Part shown: positions 11,701 through 22,569 of the stretch, one piece after another
How positions within the stretch are numbered: position 1 is the first letter of the stretch
Layout: each line of letters starts with the position of its first letter
Source: Ipomoea triloba
Lineage: Eukaryota > Streptophyta > Magnoliopsida > Solanales > Convolvulaceae
Assembly (NCBI RefSeq): GCF_003576645.1
Contig: NC_044930.1
Coordinates: 13,147,867-13,211,866, forward strand
Direction of reading: 5' to 3'
DNA length: 64,000 nt
Made by a program: the position numbers and the translations under genes
The notes under the pieces: model-generated
Seen by the model: the letters and a program-made list of their open reading frames with translations, nothing else
Database searches by the model: none
What the model was told of the DNA's origin: nothing

Positions 11701-11735
<35 letters not shown>

Positions 11736-11751
11736 CGCGCGCGCGCGCGCG
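11701..11751. repeat. (TA)n(TG)n(CG)n compound microsatellite
   Basis: Three successive alternating pyrimidine-purine tracts; the TG/CG part has strong Z-DNA potential. Confidence 0.95.
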
Positions 11752-12132
11752 CTTAGGATAAAGTGCGAAGGAGCTCTCAGGTGAAAAAATGCGGATAAAT
11801 CTCAGCCATTGATTTATTCAAGATCAATTGCTCTTTATAAAAAATTCAACACTTACCATCTTAAAAAATTCGAAGGCTTCACAATGTGCACTCGAAGTGA
11901 GAAACTGTGTGCTCTAGAAGAGATAACATTGTGTACTCAAAGAAGGAAAAATGTGTACTAGAAGAATGAAAAAAATGCATCGAAAGACAAAAAATAAATT
12001 AACTTACAAAAAATTAACATAATGCCACCGCGTTTTAAAAAAAAAATATTTTCATTGTGGACCCTTGATTTGGATTAGATCAAGGGATGAGATTAAACCC
12101 TATATTTCACCTAAGGAAACTTTCACCTAACC
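11752..12132. mobile_element. Tandem-core element, family 1, copy 2
   Basis: Ends correspond in inverted orientation to those of 1283-2100: 'aaagtgcgaagg', 'tgcggataaatctcagcc' on the left and 'gagattaaaccctatatttc', 'cacctaaggaaa' on the right. The core (11878-11985) is shorter and made of units like 'aatgtgcactcgaag'. It is flanked by a compound microsatellite on the left and (TA)n on the right. Confidence 0.6.
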
Positions 12133-12356
12133 ATATATATATATATATATATATATATGTATACATATATATGTATATATGTATACATGTATACATATAT
12201 ATATATGTACATATATATGTATACATATATACATATATATGTATACATGTATACATATATACATATATGTGTACACATATACATATATACATATATATAT
12301 ATATGTATACATATATATGTACATATATGTATACATACACGTATATATGTGTACAC

Positions 12357-12402
<46 letters not shown>

Positions 12403-12581
12403 ACACATATATATATATATGTATATACATATATATATATGTGTGTACATATATATATATATATGTGTATATATATGTATATACATATATATATATATAT
12501 ATGTGTATACATATATATATATATATATGTATACATATATATATATGTATACATATATGTATACACATATATATATATATG

Positions 12582-12650
<69 letters not shown>

Positions 12651-13244
12651 NNNNNNNNNNNNNNNNNNNNNNNNNNNNNNNNNNNNNNNNNNNNNNNNNN
12701 NNNNNNNNNNNNNNNNNNNNNNNNNNNNNNNNNNNNNNNNNNNNNNNNNNNNNNNNNNNNNNNNNNNNNNNNNNNNNNNNNNNNNNNNNNNNNNNNNNNN
12801 NNNNNNNNNNNNNNNNNNNNNNNNNNNNNNNNNNNNNNNNNNNNNNNNNNNNNNNNNNNNNNNNNNNNNNNNNNNNNNNNNNNNNNNNNNNNNNNNNNNN
12901 NNNNNNNNNNNNNNNNNNNNNNNNNNNNNNNNNNNNNNNNNNNNNNNNNNNNNNNNNNNNNNNNNNNNNNNNNNNNNNNNNNNNNNNNNNNNNNNNNNNN
13001 NNNNNNNNNNNNNNNNNNNNATATATATATATATATATATATATATGTATACATATATATGTATATATGTATACATGTATACATATATATATATGTACAT
13101 ATATATGTATACATATATACATATATATGTATACATGTATACATATATACATATATGTGTACACATATACATATATACATATATATATATATGTATACAT
13201 ATATATGTACATATATGTATACATACACGTATATATGTGTACAC

Positions 13245-13290
<46 letters not shown>

Positions 13291-13469
13291 ACACATATAT
13301 ATATATATGTATATACATATATATATATGTGTGTACATATATATATATATATGTGTATATATATGTATATACATATATATATATATATATGTGTATACAT
13401 ATATATATATATATATGTATACATATATATATATGTATACATATATGTATACACATATATATATATATG

Positions 13470-13556
<87 letters not shown>

Positions 13557-13560
13557 TTAT
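12133..13560. repeat. TA/TG-rich alternating array with 370-N assembly gap
   Basis: Long (TA)n with interspersed TG/AC steps. The N run covers 12651-13020. The sequence left of the gap (from about 12157) reappears right of it from about 13045 at a constant offset of 888, so the two contig ends carry the same array. Open frames here (Ile/Tyr/His-rich) are composition artefacts. True length is unknown. Confidence 0.9.
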
Positions 13561-13624
13561 ATATGAATAAATACGCCATGTATATATTCATATTTAAGAA
13601 ATACGCCACATTTGAATAAAAATC

Positions 13625-13659
<35 letters not shown>

Positions 13660-13727
13660 TTATATATGAATAAATACGCCATGTATATATTCATATTTAA
13701 GAAATACGCCACATTTGAATAAAAATC

Positions 13728-13762
<35 letters not shown>

Positions 13763-13840
13763 TTATATATGAATAAATACGCCATGTATATATTCATATT
13801 TAAGAAATACGCCACATTTGAATAAAAATCTATATATATA
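13534..13840. repeat. Three tandem copies of a ~102-bp unit
   Basis: Each unit has (TA)n, then 'gaataaatacgccatg', 'tattcatatttaagaaatac', 'gccacatttgaataaaaatc'. Copies are near-identical, with units beginning at about 13534, 13634 and 13740. Confidence 0.9.
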
Positions 13841-14281
13841 TATATATATATATACATATATGTATATATGTATATATGTCTACACATATACATATATACA
13901 TATATATATATGTATACACATATATATGGCTTATATGTATATATATATATGTACATATATATGTATATATACATATAAGCCATATATATGTGTATACATA
14001 TATATATATGTATATATGTATATGTGTAGACATATATACATATATACATATATGTATATATGTATATATGTATACACATATGTATACATATGTGTATATA
14101 TGTATACATATATATATATATGTATATGTGTACACATATATACATATATACATATATACATATATATATATGTATACACATATGTATACATATATGTATA
14201 TATGTATACATATATATGTATACATATATGTATATACATACATATATACGTACATATATATACATATATACATATAAGCCA
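13841..14281. repeat. TA/TG array with embedded perfect palindrome
   Basis: Continues the alternating array. An inverted repeat with arms 'ggcttatatgtatatat' and 'atatatacatataagcc' spans 13927-13984, and 'tataagccat' recurs at 14273. Confidence 0.8.
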
Positions 14282-14449
14282 TAAAGTTGGGGTTAGTTGT
14301 AAATGGGTATTGTTAAGTCGGTCACACATACACACACACATATATATGGAAAAATAGTCAAATAAACTTTTAAACTTTATATGATAAACTAATTAAACCC
14401 TTGAACTTTTAATAGTCACAAATAAGCTCATTAACATGTTAATTACTAA

Positions 14450-14749
14450 AGGTGTGTTTGGTTGACAGGTTTAGCTATCAGAAATGGGTATCAAAGTCAT
14501 TGTTATTGTTTGGTTGACCGGTTTTTAGCTATGGATTTTGATTACCCATTAATTGCAAAACACATTCCCTAATAAAATAAGGATTTCATTTCCATTCCTC
14601 CTCCTCTTCCCCAACTATTAATATTTAATAACCATTCCCATTCCACCTACTACCAAACATGCAAAATACTTTCACCAAAACCCATTACCAAGTATTTGAT
14701 ACTCATTCCGATTCCGATTTCGATTCCCCTGTGCGAACCAAACACACGC
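14450..14749. mobile_element. Tourist-like MITE (PIF/Harbinger type), target duplication TAA
   Basis: Inverted ends AGGTGTGTTTGGTT and GCGTGTGTTTGGTT, 300 bp long, no ORF. TAA flanks both sides (14447-14449 and 14750-14752), as expected for PIF/Harbinger. Confidence 0.72.
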
Positions 14750-14825
14750 TAAATATGAGCTTACATATAAATTCCCTTTATTTTTTGTCCACATCACTTG
14801 TGAAACAAAGAATAACCTTAAATAA

Positions 14826-14940
14826 GGACTAATATGATCCTTCCATCTGTATAGATCAATTGTTGAGGTTGATAGAAAATAGGGACTAATATGATCCTTT
14901 CATCTGTGTAGATCAATTGTTGAGGTTGATAGAAAATAAG
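14826..14940. repeat. Tandem duplication of ~57 bp
   Basis: Two adjacent copies of a unit containing 'gactaatatgatcc' and 'gatcaattgttgaggttg', differing at three or so sites. Confidence 0.9.
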
Positions 14941-15027
14941 GAAAACAAAAGGTGTTGGTTCTTTTAATAAATTTTGAAAACTTAAAAATTTGCAATAATT
15001 ATAAATTTGACCCTGTATTGTTGTTTA

Positions 15028-15216
15028 CTAAAATTCACAATCATTGATGAATCTGGATGATTGGTTGAGATCAATCCTCACTTTTGACAAGAAGATCCTG
15101 TTATCATTTGATACTGCCCCAATATATATGTGAGTTCAAATGAGAACAACCTCCTGTAAAAAGTGATGACTAATCTGGGCCGCATATCAGGATTATCAAT
15201 GATTGAGGGTTTTAGC
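15028..15216. mobile_element. Small foldback element
   Basis: Inverted ends 'caatcattgatgaatctgg' and the complement of 'ccctcaatcattgataatcc'. The centre holds 'caatatatatgtgagttcaa' and 'atgagaacaacc', which resembles the ends of the element at 17134-17414. No coding potential. Class unknown. Confidence 0.5.
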
Positions 15217-15540
15217 AAAATAAAAAAATTGCAAGGCTAATATTATAATTATTGCAAGCTTTCAAGTTTGTAATATTATACCGGTCGACCATTTTTTTCC
15301 CTTATTTTTAAGCAACCCCCAACCTTTGATCTACCTAAATAGATAAATCGAACCAGTCCTCGCCTTTTATATTAATAAAAAAAAGTTTAAATTTTCTTGT
15401 CTATTAAATAATCTCTTAAAGTAAGATTTTCAACAAAAATATGGAGCTATTTTTATACTTTTCAAAAAAAAATAATTTCTCCAATATCTAAACGACTAAA
15501 CATAATCGCATCACTTATGTAGTTAAATCTCATTTGAGTT

Positions 15541-15740
15541 GCCAAAGACCTTATGGTCTAGTGGCACGTGGTTGCACCCCATATGGGATATGGTGGATTT
15601 GAGTCTTAGTGGAGACAATATTGATTCTTTGTACTTCATTTGGTTGAGAAAGTAACTATGAACAGATAGTATGTTGTATGAGAAAGTAACTATGAATAGA
15701 TAGTATGTTGTAATAGAGTTAATAGTACTCCAAAAAAAAA
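15541..15740 (+). mobile_element. tRNA-derived SINE (family S1), 13-bp target duplication
   Basis: Head has a pol III A-box-like 'ttatggtctagtggcac' and a B-box-like 'ggatttgagtcttagtgg', followed by a 3' region ending in A9. The duplication 'tctcatttgagtt' lies at 15528-15540 and 15741-15753. Other members are at 42112-42250 and, reversed, at 49919-50057. Confidence 0.85.
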
Positions 15741-16261
15741 TCTCATTTGAGTTTGGCCTGAATTTTAAGAAAAAAAATTTATTTTTCTTTGACTTTGGCC
15801 TTCCACTTTAATAGCAAAAAAGCAAGATAAGACCTCACTATCCAAAGGGAAAATTTAATAATAAATTGGAAAAATAAGAATATTAGTATGTGACTATGTG
15901 TTACAAACCTGTGTTCCACTTATTTCATTTTCACATTCTCACTCCAAAAAGCATGTGTTCCACTTTTTCTTTTTTTAATAACCCATTGAAAGCACGAACG
16001 AACTGTACCTTGTTCACTCGAGTTTTTAACGTTTGAATAACTTTTTAAAAAAAAAAAAATCAACTTTGTTTAAGAAGTTAAAAATCTTGAAAAATTATGT
16101 TCATTTTTAATTAATTCTCATTTTCCATGTAAACACATTTCCTTTTCTTTTTCATTTTTTTTTTCATTTTTCCACGTACCGAACCAACCCATCTCAAGAT
16201 CACATTTTAGTGAAATTAATTTTTTTTAATAATAACTCGAGTCTAAAAAGATAAGAGTCAC

Positions 16262-16693
16262 ACTTGTGTGAGACCGTCTCACGAATCCTTATTCGTGAAA
16301 CGGGTCGGGTCGGGTCAAAGCACCATGCAAATGTCATACGTATATGTGCAAATGTCATACTTATATGCTCAAATATAACACTAATCAAGAATACAATTTT
16401 TGTTACTTATAAGAGAAAAAGTAATACATTTTTCATAATAAGTAATGTTGACAAGTGCCCCGTACTTATTAGGGCAAATATAATACTTTTGAGGAAAAAA
16501 GTAATACTTTTAAATCGAAATGTAAAAGTATTGTATTTTCCCTTAAAAGTACTACATTTACACTTATAAGTAACAAAAATTTTATTCCTGATTAGTATTA
16601 CATTTAAGCATATAAGTATGACATTTGTGCATATAAGTGTTACATTTGCATCTTGACCCGACCCGTCTCATGGTGAGACGGTCTCACACAAGT
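16262..16693. mobile_element. Foldback element with ACTTGTGTGAGACCGTCTCAC-type ends
   Basis: Perfect outer inverted ends (ACTTGTGTGAGACCG...), then almost the whole 432 bp folds on itself; both arms carry 'cgggtcgggtcaa', 'aaatgtcatacttatatgc' and 'tttttgttacttataag'. No ORF of interest. This end sequence is widespread in plants as non-autonomous foldbacks; I could not find a clean target duplication. Confidence 0.75.
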
Positions 16694-17133
16694 TTTTGCC
16701 AAAAGATAAATATTAATCCAAAATTTGTTAAGGTATTTTTTTATTTATAATATAATAAAAGAGGTAAATTAGAGTACACAGATGGGCATTTTAAGTCATA
16801 TTGCAATCTTACAAATTTACAATAATTATAAAATTAACCTCACAATTTTTACAAGTATTATCCATTTTCTCCCCATATAACCCACTCACCTCATTCCATT
16901 ATCATTTAATAGTATTATTATATTACTAACTATTAACATGTTTTTTATGCAAAAATGTTATTTTTGTATAAAAAAAAAATACAATAAAGGATATATAAGA
17001 GGATTTGAAGCGTTGACCTTTCTTAGTTTTAGTTAAATGTATAATTTACCAACATGTCTAACTCAATTTTTATTTATTATTATCTTTATTATTTTAATTA
17101 CACTATAAGCATGTAATACGCACACACATATAT
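16694..17133. other. Gene-free AT-rich stretch
   Basis: Homopolymer runs and AT-rich sequence without recognisable features. Confidence 0.5.
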
Positions 17134-17414
17134 GATCAAATGAGAACCCCTCTTCTTGTGAGAACGTGATAACTACCTTGTGCAACCAGTAATACTGGAT
17201 TGTGCAACTGCTACTACATGATTGTATAACTTATAATGACTGATTGTGCACTTGAAAAACGACTATCAAAACATACTGAATATTTTCCAAGAAAACGTTA
17301 TGGTAGTTTCGTAATTAATTTGAACTTACAATTGTACAACTTGTAATGCCTGGTTGTGCAATTGCTAATACTAAGTTGTACAGTTCGCACATGGAATCTG
17401 GTTCTCATGTGATC
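17134..17414. mobile_element. Tandem-core element, family 2
   Basis: Inverted ends 'gatcaaatgagaacc' and the complement of 'gatcacatgagaacc'. The core is divergent repeats of 'ttgtgcaactgctaatac' and 'tgcctggttgtgcaattg'. It is flanked by 'cacacatatat' on the left and (TA)n on the right. No ORF. Confidence 0.6.
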
Positions 17415-17418
17415 TTAA

Positions 17419-17421
<3 letters not shown>

Positions 17422-17466
<45 letters not shown>
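17422..17466. repeat. (TA)n microsatellite
   Basis: Pure TA array separating two tandem-core elements. Confidence 0.95.
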
Positions 17467-17468
<2 letters not shown>

Positions 17469-17917
17469 AAGGGTTCTGTGTGAAGACAAGTTCCCGTGTG
17501 ATAGTGTGGTTAACAGACAAAAGACGCACCTTAAGTGTAGAAATGACGCACATAATCATAAGCATTAAAATGCCACACCTTAAGTACACAATATACACAC
17601 CTTAAGCACACAAACAAAGCATCTTAAGAAGGAAAACCATGCACCTTAACTTTTAAATGGCGCACCTTAAGTTTCACAACTGGTACACCATAAGTACACA
17701 ATTAACGCACCTTAAGTACACAATTCACGCACCTTAAGAAGGAAACCATGCACCTAAAGAAGGAAAACCACGCACCTAAACCCATAGGCCGACGCACTTT
17801 AAGTTTCAACAACTGAAGCACCTTAAGCACACAAACCACACACCTTAAAGCACAAAAAACACACACCATAAAAAGAAAAACCACGCACCTTAAAATTGAC
17901 CTAGATGTAAAAATACC
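17467..17917. mobile_element. Tandem-core element, family 3, truncated by an LTR
   Basis: Left end 'ggaagggttctgtgtgaag' after (TA)n. The core (17520-17890) is about 18 degenerate copies of a ~20-bp unit 'cgcaccttaagtacacaa'. The right end is missing: an LTR begins at 17918. Confidence 0.6.
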
Positions 17918-18260
17918 TGACGGTAAGAATGTTACCGGTATGTATTTGGTATTATAAATTCTGTATACTGAGCAGTAGTACAATAGTGTTGTCGAGTAAT
18001 GTTGCGTGTCCCGCGTCTACAATGTGAGTATCCTTTTATATTCTTGAGTGCAACGACTCTTTGTCCATGTAACAGATGTTTTATCTTCAATGTGCACTAA
18101 GTGGCCTCTTCAATGTGTACTAAGTGAGGAGCCGTTGGAGCGGCTCATCTTCTTTAATGTGTAACGGGTGGTTGTTTGACTTCCTCACACGTCCGTTCGT
18201 CTGCCTTCAGGTCCTGCATATGGTGTCGGGTCGGGTACTTACCCAATTACCTTGTCACCA
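17918..18260 (-). repeat. LTR, minus orientation, with adjacent polypurine tract
   Basis: On the minus strand it starts TGGTGACAAGGTAATTGGG and ends CCGTCA; it contains 'caaagagtcgttg' and a TATA-like 'atataaaagg'. A polypurine tract (gggagtggggggc on the minus strand) lies immediately before its start at 18261-18275. This marks it as a 3' LTR whose interior lies to the right. It is homologous to the plus-oriented LTR at 21237-21603. Confidence 0.75.
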
Positions 18261-18429
18261 GCCCCCCACTCCCTAGCTAGCGAGAGTGGCTGAGGTAACT
18301 TGGGAGTAGTAATTTGGTAATGGCAAAAAATCCGTTGCATAGGATCCCAGAAGGAAGTTCCTTCGATTTGTGAAATATTGTCTAATCTTCAAAGTAGTTG
18401 CAATGATTCTCCTTCCTTTTATAGATCTC

Positions 18430-19110
18430 CCTTTTGTGTATAAAAACTCTCCCAAACTAGGTTGTTTCACTGCTCCTTCAATCCTGCCCCAGTACTTTGA
18501 CCTGGCACGGCTTCAATCTTGCCCCAGTACTTTGGCTTGCGCCTCGGCACTGAGCCGAGGCCTTGCACATCGGGCTAGTGCCGAGGCCTTGCGCTAGTGA
18601 TGGTGATGATTTTTTTTAAGGATTTATGGATCCAAAGAAAACAGGCACAGAGATGAAGAGACGACGCTCGATACGCCTGATGGAGCAGGTCCGACTCGAA
18701 ATGCTGAGAAATAGGAAGGCGATGCTAGGTGGTCATGAAGTTGGAGACACCCTGAAGATCCGTCGACCATTCTTTCTGACGGAGAGGAAATGATATAAAA
18801 ATTGTCCCCTATGAACCAAAACAAGAGATTGTGTCTGACGAAGAGGAGGGAGTCGTTGTGCCCTACGAACCAAAACAAGAAATTGTGTCTGTGGAAGAGG
18901 AAGGGACCGTTGTGCTCTACGAACCAAAATAAGAAATTGTTTATGACGAAGAGGAAGGGGCCACTGCGTTCTCCGGAGTCCAACAAAATCTGGCTATGGT
19001 CCCTTCCCTTGAGGAAGAACTTCCTCTAGCATATGAAGATCCTATGTCTCCTTTTGCAAAAGTCTGAATGTAATCATGTATTCATGGTTAACAATAAAGA
19101 TATCTATTGT
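18430..19110 (+). pseudogene. Retroelement-internal gene-like unit with 18-residue acidic repeats
   Basis: A TATA box (TATAAAA, 18438) precedes a start at 18627. The frame reads MDPKKTGTEMKRRRSIRLME and stops after about 56 residues. In the next frame, three tandem 54-bp repeats (about 18795-18955) encode EIVSDEEEGVVVPYEPKQ with one internal stop, then SLEEELPLAYEDPMSPF and a stop. A polyadenylation-like AATAAA follows at 19093. The acidic repeats do not match a family I know. The unit lies on the strand opposite to the adjacent LTR at 17918-18260. Origin unknown; it is broken by one stop and a frameshift. Confidence 0.4.
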
Positions 19111-19418
19111 ACGATACACAACGTATTTTTTTGTTTTTTTTTTTTGTCACAGGAATAAAATATTGTCTTTTGTTAAATGTTTGTTTTTTTATACGTTATT
19201 CTCCCAATTAACCAGAGTAATAATATGAATAACTCTAAAAATAATGACGAATACTAATTTTTTGGCAGGATTTGACTAGGAAATCCTTGCGATTTTGAAT
19301 AATAAATATTTGGCAGGATTTGATTAGCATATCCTTTTGATTTCGATAATAATTTGCTATCTCCACCGTAACTCCTATAATTTCATTTCCTTGTGCAAAT
19401 ACCTATTTTTGTTGTATA

Positions 19419-20646
19419 AAAACTCCTCTCCTTTTATTTTTCACTGTCCTTCAATTTTGCTTCATAACTTCTCCTAGTACATCTCTAATCTTCTTCTTTT
19501 TTTTTCAAAACCCTAGCAAACGAGGGATGGTGGGGCATCACCGCCCCACCTTGGCATCTCGGCTCTGTGCGGAGGCCTTTTTTTTTTTTTTTTTTTTTTN
19601 TTTTTGCTCAGGTCTCCTTTGTTTTGTTGACAGGTTGGTTTCCGTGCTTGCTAACCAGGTTAGTTTTTAATTTCTTAATGGACGTAAATTCAATTGTTGT
19701 TGATGAATCTTCTTCTGATGATGAATATTCACCATATGATAGTGAGGGCGACTCTTTCCATGATGACGAGGACGACCCTTCCTCTCCTTCTAAAAATGTC
19801 CCCCTACTCCGTATGATCTTGACCCACCTTTTCCTGGTTCGACCACTCGTCCGAAAAGGAAGAGGTACAAGGTCTCATATTCCCCTCTAGATAGCTCCCT
19901 TATAGGGCTCATACGGCCTCAATTAGATCCTCAAGATTTAGAAGATGTCCAAGATCTTGTGTGTGAAAATGTTCGCCTTCTCGTACCAGAATCTGATGCT
20001 ACTAATATGGACCCCCCTGCTTTCCTAGCCGACTCTTTTTCCAGCGGTGCCTCCTCTGCACAGCGTCGCCTCCTCCTTCTTCAGCAACGCCTCCTCATCC
20101 ACTGCGTCGCCTTTTCCTTCTCCAGCGGCGCCTTCTCATCCACGGCGTTGCCTCTTCCTTCTCCAGTGGTGCCTCCTCATCCACGGCATCGCCTCCTCAT
20201 CCACAGAGTCGCTTCCTCCTCCTCTAGCGGCGTCGCCTCCTCCTTCTCCAACGGCGCCTCCTCATCCACGGCATCGCATCCTCATCCACAGCATCGCCTC
20301 TTCCTCCTTCAGCGGCGTCGCCTCCTTCTCCAACAGCGCCTCCTCATCCACGACATCGCCTCCTCATCCACAGCGTTACCTCCTCCTCCTCCAGCGGCAT
20401 CGCCTCCTCATCCACGGCGTCGCCACCTCCTTCTCCAATTGTGCTTCCTCATCCACGACGTCGCCTCCTCATCCATGGCATCGCCTCCTCATCCACGGCG
20501 TCGCTTCCTCTTCCACCAACGGCATCGCCTCCTCCTTCTCCAACAGCGCTTCCTCATCCATGGCGTCCGCCTTCTCATCTAGGGCGTCTGCCTCCTCAAG
20601 TGGCGTCCAAAATTTTTAATGTACCTAGTGGTCATGGTTTGCCGTG
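19419..20646 (+). pseudogene. Second gene-like unit: acidic N-terminus plus Pro/Ser-rich repeats
   Basis: A TATA box (TATAAAA, 19419) in a context like that at 18438 precedes a start at 19678: MDVNSIVVDESSSDDEYSPY, very acidic. A frameshift near 19795 leads to a frame containing LDPQDLEDVQDLVCENVRLL. From about 20030 the DNA is a minisatellite encoding Pro/Ser/His-rich sequence open in three frames. No retroviral domain is visible. The N at 19600 and long T run lie in its leader, so the left part may be mis-joined. Function unknown. Confidence 0.35.
20030..20620. repeat. GC-rich coding minisatellite
   Basis: Irregular array of 15-30 bp units based on 'cctcctcatccacggcgtcg' and 'cctccttctccaacggcg'. 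The codon periodicity is multiples of three, which keeps several frames open. Confidence 0.85.
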
Positions 20647-20684
20647 ACTAATTCCGTACAAATAAAATAAAACAAAATAAAAAA

Positions 20685-20945
20685 ACTCTATTCTCTTAGG
20701 GCTGCCACGAGATCTGATCTCGCTAGCTACCTGACGGGAAGGTGTTTTCAGGGTAAAGCTTAAGGCTTTGTTACGAAAACACCACACTCTATTCTCTTAG
20801 GGCCGGCATGAGATCCGATCTCGCTAGCTACCTGACGGGAAGGTGTTTTTCTGGGTCAATCCGAACGCTTGGTTTCAAAAGCACCACACTCTAGTCCCTT
20901 AGGGCCAGCACACGATCCGCTCTCTCTAGCTACCTGACCGAAGAG
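20685..20945. repeat. Three tandem copies of a ~101-bp unit
   Basis: Units start at 20685, 20786 and 20888. Shared blocks are 'actctattctcttagggc', 'gatctcgctagctacctgac' and 'gggaaggtgttt'. The third copy is partial and more diverged. Confidence 0.9.
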
Positions 20946-20997
20946 CGGACCTTCGACCCGGCCTACGGCCGGTCGAAGTGAGCTCGCACGAAACACC

Positions 20998-21130
20998 AAA
21001 AAAAATTGTAACTGGGTCGAGGCGTGGCAGAGGCCACTCTTGGCCGAGGCGGACCTCGGCCACTCTTGGCCGAGGCCCGACCTCGGTCACGAGCCTCGGC
21101 CACTTTCTGCCAAGGCCCTGCCTCGACCGC
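20998..21130. repeat. GGCCGAGGC-rich GC block
   Basis: Repeats of 'cctcggccactcttggccga'. The same motif occurs in the left half of the region near 18540-18590, linking the two halves to one retroelement family. Confidence 0.6.
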
Positions 21131-21236
21131 TACGTTGGCCAAAATAAATAAATAAATAACTATTATTAATCTCGCTTTACACTATTACTACTCCCTAATT
21201 GGCACGGCTAAGCTCGCAAACTGGGAGTAGGGGGGC

Positions 21237-21603
21237 TGGTGACAAAGTAATTGGACAAGCAGCACTAACCTGGATTACAAACAGGCAAGTGGGCTCAGGA
21301 GTCAAACGGTCACCCATTACACTTGAGGAGAGGAGTTATTATCAATAGCTCCACTACCATTGAAGGCTCACCATCATTGAACAACCGTTACAAGTCACAA
21401 AGAGTCGTTGTATCTCAAGTATAAGAGGAGCCCTATTGTAGAGGAAAGGGGGGGGGGGGGGTGGAAGACTTAGTTTCTAACACACAACACCACTGTCCTC
21501 AAACACTATTGTACTAGAACTATTGTTATTACTTAATCTTGTACTATTCATTGTACTGAATTACTAATACAAACAATATATCCGGTAACAATACCTACCA
21601 TCA
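21237..21603 (+). repeat. LTR, plus orientation, with adjacent polypurine tract
   Basis: Starts TGGTGACAAAGTAATTGG and ends CCATCA, preceded by a polypurine tract (gggagtaggggggc, 21223-21236). Homologous and inverted relative to 17918-18260. The G-run at 21450-21461 is low complexity. As with the left LTR, the tract marks it as a 3' LTR whose interior lies between the two. Confidence 0.75.
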
Positions 21604-21670
21604 ATACCAAATTGCCCTGCATTTTTTAATCATTGTTGATCCTAGACGTTTATTTAGGCAAAATCAATAG

Positions 21671-21675
<5 letters not shown>

Positions 21676-21742
<67 letters not shown>

Positions 21743-21768
21743 TGTATGTATGTATGTATGTATTTATA
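21676..21768. repeat. (TA)n(TATG)n microsatellite
   Basis: About 20 TA units followed by about 12 TATG units. Confidence 0.95.
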
Positions 21769-21814
21769 AAAGCTATATATGGGGTGAGATGGGGGAGGGG
21801 TAGCTGACTAGTCA

Positions 21815-21965
21815 TGGCCACGGTTCGGTTTCGATTTTGAACCGGCAATTCTTGGTTCTAAAATAGGTCAAATCGGAACTGATCCTTCTATTACGGTTTC
21901 GCATCCGGTACCGGAACCGGAGATTCAAATTTGAACCGTAGGTTCGAACCGTTTTTTTTTTTTTT
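21815..21965. repeat. GGTTCGAACCGG-type repeat
   Basis: Dense short inverted motifs such as 'ggttcgaaccg', 'ccggaaccgg' and 'cggttcggtttcg'. Similar sequence is often found at ends of plant hAT-like elements; borders not resolved here. Confidence 0.35.
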
Positions 21966-22333
21966 TTTGTAATTTTTTTTTTAAATTGTCCAAATTCAAC
22001 AATTAATTTTTTTTTTGAAAAGTTTTCATTCTAAAATATTTTTTAAATAGTTATATTAAGTATTTAAACTTCAAAGTTAAACTATATTTTAAAAAAATTG
22101 TTATAGTTGAATATTAAAATGTTATTTCGTCCCCGGCTTCGTCTCCGGCGTGACCCTTTTTTTTTTTTTTAATAATTATTTTTAAGTTTTTTTTAAAATA
22201 TAATTTAAATTTGGGGTGGTCGGTTAGAAACCTATAAATGGACAAATTGTATCAAATGTGTTAGTTTAGGGATTCAATTGTAATTTTTTAAGTTCAGTGG
22301 TCTAATTATATTATGGTGTGCAGTTCGATGGCC

Positions 22334-22556
22334 TTTTTTTTTGGAAAGGTCCACGAGGTGTACTAAGCAGGCTCTGCTAGTAAGAGGCACATTTAAGCTC
22401 GTACCATACTCAGACTAATCCCCGCTCGCACCAGGCCGGCCCAATTAAGGGACAAAGTGTTGACCATATTGGTTTCTCCATACAAGACGAGAGCAAACTC
22501 CCGAGCTTCTCTTAAAGGGCAAGAGTGTTGAGCTACTCACGCCAACCAAGCTGGTT
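22334..22556 (-). mobile_element. SINE (family S2), minus strand, 11-bp target duplication
   Basis: On the minus strand it begins 'aaccagcttggttggcgtg', has 'agtagctcaac' near the head and 'gggagtttgctctcgtc' as possible pol III boxes, and ends in an A-tail (T-run at 22334-22342 on plus). The duplication 'gttcgatggcc' lies at 22323-22333 and 22557-22567. Confidence 0.8.
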
Positions 22557-22569
22557 GTTCGATGGCCTA

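Noticed and set aside
12087..13619. Very long open frames on both strands (400-510 codons, Ile/Tyr/His/Val)
   Set aside because: They are translations of (TA)n and (TG)n arrays plus Ns; all frames are open because TATA/TGTA repeats avoid stops.
13660..14357. Further Ile/Tyr-rich frames of 130-200 codons
   Set aside because: Same simple-sequence artefact.
15541..15740. Possible tRNA gene from A- and B-box motifs
   Set aside because: No cloverleaf can be drawn; the poly-A end and target duplication identify a SINE. The same applies to 49919-50057, 51299-51716 and 54359-55275.
17520..17890. CRISPR-like spacing of short repeats
   Set aside because: Units are degenerate, adjacent and without unique spacers, in a plant genome; it is a transposon core array.
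17918..21603. A single complete LTR retrotransposon
   Set aside because: The two LTRs are inverted, both have polypurine tracts on the inside, and no pol domains lie between them.
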